Shown: in pieces, positions 55,105 through 63,102 of the stretch | Layout: every line of letters begins with the position of its first letter | Position numbering within the stretch: the stretch's first letter is position 1 | DNA from: Pokkaliibacter sp. MBI-7 | GTDB taxonomy: Bacteria; Pseudomonadota; Gammaproteobacteria; Pseudomonadales; Balneatricaceae | Length of the DNA: 64,000 bases | NCBI RefSeq assembly: GCF_029846635.1 | Contig: NZ_JARVTG010000001.1 | Coordinates: 310,001-374,000, forward strand | Reading direction: 5' to 3' | Translations under genes and position numbers: made by a program | The notes under the pieces: generated by a model | Seen by the model: the letters and a program-made list of their open reading frames with translations, nothing else | What the model was told of the DNA's origin: nothing | Databases searched by the model: none

Positions 55105-56165
55105 TCTGCCTCCATCGCCGCAATGTCGGAATCACATAAAGCGCGCGCGGACTCACCTGCAAAAAAACCCTTATACCACTGCATTGTACGATCAAGTGTT
55201 TGCGCCAGAGGCCAATGGTTAGACACGCCCAATGATTGCCTCGCAAGTGATGGGTCAAGTACAAGCAAACCTGCTTCGTGCGGGCCTTCTGGCTGCTCGT
55301 GAAAGTGATAGCGCGCATCAGTAAAAATCGCACCAGCACGAGAAATCACTTCCCGAACGCTCGCCACATCGGCTGCATCCGGCCCAAAATTCAACGATAA
55401 AGGAGAGTCAGTTTTGTCGCTTAAATGTTCGGCATAAATCAGATAAGCATTGAGGCAATCCAGCACATGCTGCCAGGGTCTTACTGCATCAGGCCGGCGA
55501 ATATCGACAACCTCCCCCTGGCTCCACGCTCGGATTGCATCAGGAATAAGCCGGTCAGCAGACCAGTCGCCGCCACCTATCACATTCCCTGCGCGGGCGG
55601 TGGCCAGTGCCACACCTTGCTCAGCAAAGAATGACGTTCGATACGCCGCCACCATAAGCTCACATGCGGCTTTACTGGCGCTATAAATGTCGTGACCACC
55701 TAGGGTGTCCTGTTCACGATAAGGCCATGCCCATTCACGGTTGTGATATACCTTATCGGTAGTAATACAAAGAATTGTCTGAACAGAAGGACAGGCTCGC
55801 AGCGCCTCAAGTACATTAACGGTACCCTGTACATTCGTACTGCTAGTGTTGACCGGGTCGCGGTAACTCTCACGCACCAATGCCTGTGCTGCAAGATGAA
55901 AAACGATATCTGGCTCAGCCTGCCTCACCGCGCTTGTTACTGAGTTCAGATCACGAATATCCACGGTGATATCGTGACAAAGAGACTTGATATCGGCGGC
56001 AACAAACAGGCTCTGCGGCTCGGCGCTCAGAGCGATGCCTGTCACCTGCGCGCCCATACGAGCAAGCCATAATGTCAGCCAGCTCCCTTTAAAACCCGTA
56101 TGACCGGTGACGAGAACACGTTTGCCTTGCCAGAAACGGGGATTAGCAACAGGGCTTATGCCCAT
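55092..56165 (-). CDS. rfbG: CDP-glucose 4,6-dehydratase
   Basis: The protein (about 357 residues) is a short-chain dehydrogenase/reductase: VLVTGHTGFKGSWLTLWLA binds NAD, with TTDKVYHN and YSASK supplying Thr, Tyr and Lys. It turns CDP-glucose into CDP-4-keto-6-deoxyglucose. The ATG at 56165 overlaps the rfbF stop by ten bases. RfbF-RfbG as a pair gives good confidence in the CDP form. Confidence 0.93.
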   Translation of the reverse strand: MGISPVANPRFWQGKRVLVTGHTGFKGSWLTLWLARMGAQVTGIALSAEPQSLFVAADIKSLCHDITVDIRDLNSVTSAVRQAEPDIVFHLAAQALVRESYRDPVNTSSTNVQGTVNVLEALRACPSVQTILCITTDKVYHNREWAWPYREQDTLGGHDIYSASKAACELMVAAYRTSFFAEQGVALATARAGNVIGGGDWSADRLIPDAIRAWSQGEVVDIRRPDAVRPWQHVLDCLNAYLIYAEHLSDKTDSPLSLNFGPDAADVASVREVISRAGAIFTDARYHFHEQPEGPHEAGLLVLDPSLARQSLGVSNHWPLAQTLDRTMQWYKGFFAGESARALCDSDIAAMEAECHL

Positions 56166-56929
56166 ACTTTCCACGGAGGACTCCCCTTCTGCCAAAGATC
56201 TTCCAGCATATTTTTCTCACGCAAGGTGTCCATCGGCTGCCAGAAGCCATTGTGCTCATAGGCCATCAGCTCACCGCTTTCTGCCAGCTTGACCAGCGGC
56301 TCACCTTCCCAACTTTCCATATCGCCACGAATATGGTCAATCACCTTGGGGGAGAGTACAAAAAAACCACCATTGATTACGGCGCCATCGCCTCGTGGCT
56401 TTTCCATAAAGCCTGTGACCTGATCATCAGCACGCGTAAGCGCACCGTAACGCCCCGGAGGTATCACCGCGGTGACAGTGGCGAGCTTGCCATGGGTGCG
56501 ATGAAATTCAATAAGTGCAGAAATATTGATATCACTGACACCGTCACCGTAAGTAAAGCAAAAAGCGTCTTCACCTTGTAAAAAGTCGCTCACTCGCTTG
56601 AGCCGACCGCCCGTCAGCGAATGCTCGCCCGTATCAACCAGCGTGACTTTCCAGGGCTCGGCGTGATTGTGGTGTACTTCCATACGGTTATTGACCATAT
56701 CGAAGGTGACATCCGACATATGCAAAAAGTAGTTGGCAAAGTATTCCTTGATAACGTAACCCTTGTACCCCAGACAAATGATGAAATCATTTACCCCATG
56801 AGCGGAGTAAATCTTCATGATATGCCAGAGAATGGGTTTACCCCCAATCTCAATCATGGGCTTAGGTTTTAAGTGAGACTCTTCGCTGATACGGGTGCCG
56901 AGCCCGCCTGCCAGAATGACTGCTTTCAT
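56156..56929 (-). CDS. rfbF: Glucose-1-phosphate cytidylyltransferase
   Basis: The 257-residue nucleotidyltransferase has AVILAGGLGTRISEESHLKPKP and the KPMIEIGGKPILWHIMKIY segment typical of RfbF, plus TYGDGVSDINI with the metal Asp. It forms CDP-glucose from CTP and glucose 1-phosphate, the first step of the sugar pathway carried by the next genes. Confidence 0.95.
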   Translation of the reverse strand: MKAVILAGGLGTRISEESHLKPKPMIEIGGKPILWHIMKIYSAHGVNDFIICLGYKGYVIKEYFANYFLHMSDVTFDMVNNRMEVHHNHAEPWKVTLVDTGEHSLTGGRLKRVSDFLQGEDAFCFTYGDGVSDINISALIEFHRTHGKLATVTAVIPPGRYGALTRADDQVTGFMEKPRGDGAVINGGFFVLSPKVIDHIRGDMESWEGEPLVKLAESGELMAYEHNGFWQPMDTLREKNMLEDLWQKGSPPWKVWA

Positions 56930-56941
56930 CGCATGCCTCCG

Positions 56942-57799
56942 TCAGATCTCATCATTAGGTATTAACGACTGAATACCGTAGCGGTGCTGAAAAACATCAA
57001 TCATTTGCTGTTCAATGTAAGTCTTCATCCGCGAGTCACCTTTGTAGAGCGCCCCGAAACTATCCAGGTAATAACAGATGAGCTCATACCGGCTGAAGTA
57101 ATCGTCAGAGGCAGAAGTGCGCTTGGTAAAGGATTCGGCGATATCTTCCTCACGGAAGTAACGTCGCCAGTACCGCTCATCCTCCATATAAAAGACCTGT
57201 CCGTGCCACAATAAATGACTGATCAGTACAAGGTCACCGGCAATAACCATTTTGAAGGGAAAGCCGTCCAGCAAGTGACGCCGAAACACCGAATGTATGA
57301 TGCTGCAATGGGAGCGATGTCTGATGGACTGCAGATAACGACCAAGACGCTTGTGAGAATAGGGATACACATCAAGCTCAAGAAACTCAGGCTCTGGCAG
57401 CTCTTTCATAACCTTGTATGGCATACCACACGCCATTGCGAGAGAAGCATCCTCATCAAGGAGTTTCCTCGCTGTATCAAGATACCCGGGCGACACTGCA
57501 TCATGGCCACCCAGCCACATGAAATAGCGTGAAGAAGGGGCATTATCCAGCAGTGCTTTAAAACTGTAGTTAGCCCCTCGATTTATATCATTCTGGTGAA
57601 ATGAGAAGCGCTCATCATGACTGAAGGCCTCTCTGGCAATTTCAAAAGTATGATCAGATGACGCATTATCAAGCATCATAAAGTGATAAGACTGACCACG
57701 CTGAGCAGCCAGAGACCCCAAAGTATCAATAATATAAGGAGCCTCATTGTAGGTTGGTATACCTACGCAGATATCAAATTCGTCGTTATTTGCTGTCAT
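56942..57799 (-). CDS. Family 2 glycosyltransferase
   Basis: The 285-residue GT-A enzyme has the opening VGIPTYNEAPYIIDTLGSL, LDNASSDHTFEIA and a GGHDAV in place of the usual DxD metal motif, the Asp being the second residue of a HD pair. Such a variant is known in cps-type GT2 enzymes. Acceptor and donor are unknown. It overlaps the sqdB-like gene by 14 bases. Confidence 0.83.
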   Translation of the reverse strand: MTANNDEFDICVGIPTYNEAPYIIDTLGSLAAQRGQSYHFMMLDNASSDHTFEIAREAFSHDERFSFHQNDINRGANYSFKALLDNAPSSRYFMWLGGHDAVSPGYLDTARKLLDEDASLAMACGMPYKVMKELPEPEFLELDVYPYSHKRLGRYLQSIRHRSHCSIIHSVFRRHLLDGFPFKMVIAGDLVLISHLLWHGQVFYMEDERYWRRYFREEDIAESFTKRTSASDDYFSRYELICYYLDSFGALYKGDSRMKTYIEQQMIDVFQHRYGIQSLIPNDEI

Positions 57800-58955
57800 G
57801 ATGCTCCGCTACCCAGGTAGACACACAGGGAATTTTCGACAAATCAGCCCGCTGGATATATTTCTGAGCAATATCCATAACCTCCTCCATCAAACCTTCA
57901 CTCAACAACGTTGGCTTGAGGCCATCGCGCAGAAAGCAGTCATTGGAGGCATACAAATCATTTTCAGGCGCTTCATTACGCGGATTGTGAAGATAGCTGA
58001 TCTCGGCACCGGTCATCTGCGAAATCATCTGAGCCAGATCACGAACACGGTGGGTTTCCGTTAACTGGTTATAGACCTTGACGCGCTCGCCTTTTGCAGG
58101 CGGATGAGACAGTGCAATTTCCACACAGCGCACCGTATCACGGATGTGAATAAAGGCGCGGGTCTGGCCACCAGTACCATGCACGGACAGTGGATACCCT
58201 GCAGAACTTTGCATCAGAAAACGATTCAGCACCGTTCCATAATCGCCATCGTAGTCAAAACGATTAATTAAACGCTCATCCCGCTTTGTCTGCTCAGTCT
58301 GGGTCCCCCAGACGATGCCCTGATGAAGATCAGTCACACGGAGCTTGTCATTCTTGTTGTAATAAAAGAAAAACAACTGATCCTGACATTTAGTCATGTG
58401 ATAGATGCTGCCGGGATTAGCTGGATAAAGGAACTCTGCTGTTGCACCGTTTGCCAGCTCAACCTGCAGGTATCCTTCCGGGATTTTCATCCCTGCCGTG
58501 CCATATCCGTATACGCCCATCGTGCCCAAATGCACGAGATGGATATCCTGCCCCGACTCAACAATCGCGTTACACAGATTATGGGTAGCATTCAGGTTGT
58601 TGTTAACCGTATAAATTTTATGCCGCGGACTCTTCATTGAATAAGGTGCCGCACGCTGCTCCGCAAAATGCACTACAGCGTCTGGCCGCCACTCTTTCAG
58701 CAGGCTGACAACCTTTTCGTAGTCCAGAGCGAGGTCAAGATACTGAACACTGATCGTCTTCCCCGACACCTCACGCCACGCGCTAACGCGCTCATCCAGG
58801 GACACAATAGGTGTTAATGACGAGGCATTGAGCTCTTCATCAATGCGACGACGGGAGAGGTTGTCCACGATCATGACATCGTGGCCCTGTTCAGAGAGAT
58901 ATAAAGAGGTCGGCCAACCGCAAAAGCCATCACCGCCGAAAACGATAGTTTTCAT
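57786..58955 (-). CDS. UDP-sulfoquinovose synthase (SQD1/SqdB) homologue
   Basis: The 389-residue protein matches SQD1 along its length: IVFGGDGFCGWPTSLYLS, a FAEQRAAPYSM segment, LGTMGVYG with Thr145, YHMTK with Tyr185 and Lys189, TDLHQGIVWG, and GGQTRAFIHIRDTVRCVEIA. Plant and bacterial SQD1/SqdB make UDP-sulfoquinovose from UDP-glucose and sulfite for sulfolipid. No sulfolipid synthase (SqdX/SQD2) lies beside it; glycosyltransferases and a UDP-galactopyranose mutase do. The product may therefore enter a surface glycan. Another sulfo- or modified hexose is possible, but the close match to signature residues supports the family. Confidence 0.85.
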   Translation of the reverse strand: MKTIVFGGDGFCGWPTSLYLSEQGHDVMIVDNLSRRRIDEELNASSLTPIVSLDERVSAWREVSGKTISVQYLDLALDYEKVVSLLKEWRPDAVVHFAEQRAAPYSMKSPRHKIYTVNNNLNATHNLCNAIVESGQDIHLVHLGTMGVYGYGTAGMKIPEGYLQVELANGATAEFLYPANPGSIYHMTKCQDQLFFFYYNKNDKLRVTDLHQGIVWGTQTEQTKRDERLINRFDYDGDYGTVLNRFLMQSSAGYPLSVHGTGGQTRAFIHIRDTVRCVEIALSHPPAKGERVKVYNQLTETHRVRDLAQMISQMTGAEISYLHNPRNEAPENDLYASNDCFLRDGLKPTLLSEGLMEEVMDIAQKYIQRADLSKIPCVSTWVAEHHDSK

Positions 58956-58964
58956 ACTTATAGC

Positions 58965-59966
58965 TCAATGTAGAAATTGTTTTTTGATGCAATCGCATGT
59001 GAAACTAAGGCCCATATTTCGACCTTTCACAAGCTGTCTGAAACCCAAGGTTCGCAGGTAAGCAATCAGCCCTTTGATACCATGTTGTCGGCAGAAACTC
59101 TTGAGTCTTAACTCAATAAACGCTTTTATTTCACCTTCTAACATCCGATCAGTGAGTAATGACTTTTCACATGTATTGGCTACGCAGCGCCCGGCAGAAA
59201 GTAATGACTCAGAGGAGGCCTGATGCGGCCAAACCAGCGGCTGTAAGGTACTGAACATTATGTCCACTCCCATATCCGCCCATGCATTCTCAACCACCTT
59301 TGCATGGGCTTTTTTTTGCCGGTCATTATTCAGACTACTTTCCTGCTTTGCATGTGTACGATAAGCGAGCAGAAACATCGGAAGATTTGAAATCATGTGA
59401 TGCTGAGCAATGTCGTAAAAAAATTTGTAATCAGCAGCCCCCTGATACGCTATATCAAACAAAAAACCACCTTTTACAATAATTTCACGGCGAATCAACA
59501 CAGAGGGGTTACAGACTACATTATCCAGCTTAAGCGCCGCCTTAATCTTCACTGGGTCTGTTGGCGGACGCACTTCTCCGTCATTAGCGCCAAATCGCTT
59601 GTACCAGCTGCCCACTACAGCAATGTCGGAATGACTCACCATATAACTGACTTGTTCAGCCAGCCTGTCAGGCATACAGATATCATCTGCATCCATAAAA
59701 GCGATAAATTCTGCCGTTGCTGCCGCCAGCAAAATATTACGTGAAGGAATAATCCCTATATTCTTATCATTCTGCGAAATATGAAATCGTTCATCTTTAA
59801 GATAAGGGAGAATCTTTGCCGCTGTGGCATCATTCGAGCAATCATCCAGAATAAGGACGGAAAAATTTTTATAGGTTTGCTGAAGCAAAGAGTCAAGGCA
59901 AGCTTCGATATAATCCTCTGAATTAAAAACCGGCAGAAGCACTTGAACCAGTGGCAATTCACTCAT
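58965..59966 (-). CDS. Family 2 glycosyltransferase
   Basis: The 333-residue GT-A enzyme has VLLPVFNSEDYIEACLDSLL, LDDCSNDAT and the metal motif MDADD at about residue 92. Its C-terminal third is helical and variable. It overlaps the next GT2 gene by eight bases. Confidence 0.87.
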   Translation of the reverse strand: MSELPLVQVLLPVFNSEDYIEACLDSLLQQTYKNFSVLILDDCSNDATAAKILPYLKDERFHISQNDKNIGIIPSRNILLAAATAEFIAFMDADDICMPDRLAEQVSYMVSHSDIAVVGSWYKRFGANDGEVRPPTDPVKIKAALKLDNVVCNPSVLIRREIIVKGGFLFDIAYQGAADYKFFYDIAQHHMISNLPMFLLAYRTHAKQESSLNNDRQKKAHAKVVENAWADMGVDIMFSTLQPLVWPHQASSESLLSAGRCVANTCEKSLLTDRMLEGEIKAFIELRLKSFCRQHGIKGLIAYLRTLGFRQLVKGRNMGLSFTCDCIKKQFLH

Positions 59967-60918
59967 GAATATCGACTTCCCTTTCTTTTATAAAGAAAAA
60001 ATTCTGAGGCATATTCACCAGCCGCCGAACATCAGCCAACCGATTTCTTTTAACGCAAAGATTCAGCCACTTTTCCTCGATAGCATAATCCCCATTTCCG
60101 ATCTTTTCCTGGTATGCCGTGATTAACTTATTAGTCCATCGAGCAATGACCACCAGATCTAATGCGGTATCTTCAATGAGCGCCCAGTGGCATAACCACT
60201 CCTCCTCTGTCACAGGGCCAACCAGATACTCCACCAGACGCCTGACGATTCTTTGATACTGAAACTGCTGTATATGCTTGTGGGTTTCACTTACCTGAGA
60301 ATTGTGAATCCGATAGTGAGTAAGCACTCGGGGAATATTTGCATACCGGACTTCTGGCATCTCGATCATCACTCGCGTCCAGAACTCGGCATCCTCGACA
60401 TGAATGTATGAGGAGTCATATTTAAAACGTTCTAACAGTGGCCGGCGAACAACAATAGAGTTATTGGGCATGCCATTATTTTTAAATAACAGAAGGGCTT
60501 TAATGAAGTCGTTTTGCGCCCTGTAGTGCCACACCTCATTCCGGCTACCAAACAAGGCAATCCATGAACCTACAACATCTATATGAGGGTTGGCATCCAG
60601 ATAATTACATTGCAGCAACAAGCGCTCTGGCACTGACCAGTCATCGGCATCCATTCGGGCAATATAGTCACCCTGACATATCTCAGGCGCTTTGTTCAGT
60701 ATGCTAATTAGCCCCATATTTTCCTGATTCTGCAGAAACCTCACCCGACAATCTTTATCCAGATATGACTTCGCAATTTCCGCAGACTCATCTGCAGAGC
60801 CGTCATCGACAATAACAAGCTCAAGATCCTCAAGCGTTTGACCGAGAATGCTGTCAATACACTGATTAAGGTAGGGTGCGGCATTAAATACGGGCAAAAC
60901 AACAGAAACCTTAGGCAT
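59959..60918 (-). CDS. Family 2 glycosyltransferase
   Basis: The 319-residue protein has VVLPVFNAAPYLNQCIDSIL, VDDGSADESAEIA and RMDADDWSVPERL, with the ETHK segment for the HW/ED region weakly kept. The donor is unknown; with glf next door, UDP-Galf is a candidate. Its DNA is rather AT-rich compared with rfb genes. Confidence 0.87.
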   Translation of the reverse strand: MPKVSVVLPVFNAAPYLNQCIDSILGQTLEDLELVIVDDGSADESAEIAKSYLDKDCRVRFLQNQENMGLISILNKAPEICQGDYIARMDADDWSVPERLLLQCNYLDANPHIDVVGSWIALFGSRNEVWHYRAQNDFIKALLLFKNNGMPNNSIVVRRPLLERFKYDSSYIHVEDAEFWTRVMIEMPEVRYANIPRVLTHYRIHNSQVSETHKHIQQFQYQRIVRRLVEYLVGPVTEEEWLCHWALIEDTALDLVVIARWTNKLITAYQEKIGNGDYAIEEKWLNLCVKRNRLADVRRLVNMPQNFFFIKEREVDIHE

Positions 60919-62095
60919 ACGCTATTCTCAATCGATCATATGTCTCCAGCGCATTAGCCACGGCATCATCCATATCGAAGTATTTGTACTGAGCCAGGCG
61001 CCCCAGACAGTGCAGCTGCGAAATAGACTGAGCACGCTCTGCGTAATCTTTAAATCGCCGCTGCCCTTCATCGGTAAAAACAGGGTAATACGGCTCATCC
61101 CCCGTCGCAGGGTCAAACTCTTTCGGGAACTCGTAGACCACAGTTGTGGCTTGTGCAGCAGGCTCAGACTGCATCAGATGGCGAAATTCGGTGATGCGGG
61201 TGTAGTCATGATCATTAGGGTAATTTACTGTAGTCGCAGGTTGCCACCACGACTGATTCTTGCGCACAAAGTCAAAGCGCAGGGAGCGATAACGCAGGCC
61301 CCCCTGATCGGCAGCAAAGAGCTGATCAATCATGCCGGTGTAAATCACCTTCCCAGCAAAGAGCGACTCCTCTCCGGCTTCTCGCCAATAAATCTGCTTG
61401 TGCTCCCAGTCAAAACGCAGCACTTCACTCATGGAGGTGTTCAGGCGTAACTCGATACCAGGCTGAGCAAGCATCGCACTAAACATCGCCGTATAGCCGT
61501 CAGCCGGTAGCGCCTGCCAGGGGTCGATGAAGTAACGATCATCACGGCTCACCACCACCGGCACACGCGCCGTCACCGCAGGAGAAATAGCCTCTGGCGC
61601 CACACCCCACTGCTTACTGGTGTAGTTCACAAAAGCTTTCTGATAGATAAAATCCGCCAGCTCTGCCAGCAGCGGATCGGCCTCTTTACGCAGCTCAAGA
61701 ATAGGCACCCGCGCCTCTTCACCAAAACGTGCGATCAGGGCGCTAATCATCCTCTGCGCTTTCTCTTCAGGAAAGCAGCGTTCAATACTGGTGAGGTTGA
61801 AGGGAATCGGCACCAGCTCTCCATCGATACTGGCGAGCACACGATGCTCGTAGGGTTGCCAGCGGGTGAACTGAGAGAGGTATTGCCAGACATTTTCTCG
61901 GTCGGTATGGAAGAGGTGTGGCCCGTAGCGATGAATACGGATGCCATCAGCGTCCAGCTCATCAAAGCAGTTACCACCGATGTGACTGCGCTGATCAATC
62001 ACCAACACGCTCAGGTCAAGCTGGCTGGCCATGCGTTCGGCAATGACGGCACCAGATATGCCGGCACCAACCACGATGACATCAAAGGGTTTCAT
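60911..62095 (-). CDS. glf: UDP-galactopyranose mutase
   Basis: Glf converts UDP-galactopyranose to UDP-galactofuranose with reduced FAD. The 394-residue protein has the FAD-binding VVGAGISGAVIAERMA, HIGGNCFDELDADGIRIHRYGPHLFHT, and FVNYTSKQWGV segments typical of the family, and RLAQYKYFDMDDA near the end. It indicates galactofuranose in the product of the surrounding glycosyltransferases. Confidence 0.95.
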   Translation of the reverse strand: MKPFDVIVVGAGISGAVIAERMASQLDLSVLVIDQRSHIGGNCFDELDADGIRIHRYGPHLFHTDRENVWQYLSQFTRWQPYEHRVLASIDGELVPIPFNLTSIERCFPEEKAQRMISALIARFGEEARVPILELRKEADPLLAELADFIYQKAFVNYTSKQWGVAPEAISPAVTARVPVVVSRDDRYFIDPWQALPADGYTAMFSAMLAQPGIELRLNTSMSEVLRFDWEHKQIYWREAGEESLFAGKVIYTGMIDQLFAADQGGLRYRSLRFDFVRKNQSWWQPATTVNYPNDHDYTRITEFRHLMQSEPAAQATTVVYEFPKEFDPATGDEPYYPVFTDEGQRRFKDYAERAQSISQLHCLGRLAQYKYFDMDDAVANALETYDRLRIAYA

Positions 62096-63063
62096 TGGGT
62101 GCCTGCCTTTAAAAACCGACGAACTGCGTCCGCATCCTGACGATGCTCAAAAGCAAACCGATGGCGTGCATCGAAATACCAGTCCTGACTGATCACAGGC
62201 AGTGTGGAGCGAGCCCGTTCCAGCAACTCAACAAAGCGCGCATCGTCGTCACGGAACAGGAAATAAAGTGCTGCCGAGTAGTAATGATGTGCACGCCCTT
62301 TTGCCACCAGCAGCGCATCCACACCGTAATTGACAGCGTTATCGCAGGCACGAATCAGATCTGCCAGAGACTGTTCACGACGTGCAGTGGAGCGAGAAGT
62401 CTGGGCACCAAAACTGTTGGCATGGACACGGTAGCGGCCCAGCACCTCAGGAATAAAATCCAGAGTGCCCCCCCCCAGACAGAGAATCAGGATATGCCAG
62501 GGGTGATCAAGAATGATCTTGCAGCCCTCATCAATAGCATCTGCAAGGTTCGGGTGACGGCGAAACATGATGGAGCTGGCATTGACCGAAGCGCCGTAGC
62601 GAATCAGCTGCTCTACCCCAGCAATATTCGCAAGGTATTTCGCGTTGTAGTAATCCTGAGTGAAATGCTTAATAAAGCGCCCGCTTTCATCATCAAACAT
62701 CTCGGACTCGTGATAGCAAAGGCTGCAGCTGGGGTGCGCATCAAGATAATCAGCCTGGCGCTGTAGTTTTCCGGGGAGCGCCAGATCATCGCCATCAAGG
62801 TAGGCCAGATAGTCGCCGGTAGCTAACGACAGCAACCGTTTCTGGGTTTTCGCCAGCCCCTGATTTTGCTCATTGTGATACACCTTGAGACGCGGCTCAC
62901 GTGAAGCCAGCTCGAGCATCAGTGCATAGGAGTTGTCTGGTGAACAGTCATCGACAGCAATGACCTCAAAGTCAAAATCCGTTTCCTGCGCCAGCAAACT
63001 TTCCAGACAGGGAAGCACAAAACGCTCAAGATTGTAGACCGGCACCAGCACACTGACTTTCAT
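62092..63063 (-). CDS. Family 2 glycosyltransferase
   Basis: The protein (about 323 residues) has VLVPVYNLERFVLPCLESLL, VDDCSPDNSYALML and YLDGDDLALP with the DxD motif. The ATG at 63063 is preferred, as an in-frame GTG four codons upstream lies on top of the AGGAG ribosome site. It overlaps glf by ATGA. Confidence 0.87.
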   Translation of the reverse strand: MKVSVLVPVYNLERFVLPCLESLLAQETDFDFEVIAVDDCSPDNSYALMLELASREPRLKVYHNEQNQGLAKTQKRLLSLATGDYLAYLDGDDLALPGKLQRQADYLDAHPSCSLCYHESEMFDDESGRFIKHFTQDYYNAKYLANIAGVEQLIRYGASVNASSIMFRRHPNLADAIDEGCKIILDHPWHILILCLGGGTLDFIPEVLGRYRVHANSFGAQTSRSTARREQSLADLIRACDNAVNYGVDALLVAKGRAHHYYSAALYFLFRDDDARFVELLERARSTLPVISQDWYFDARHRFAFEHRQDADAVRRFLKAGTQ

Positions 63064-63102
63064 CTTTCTTATCACTCCTGCTGCAAATCTCTGGCGCTTT
63101 AT

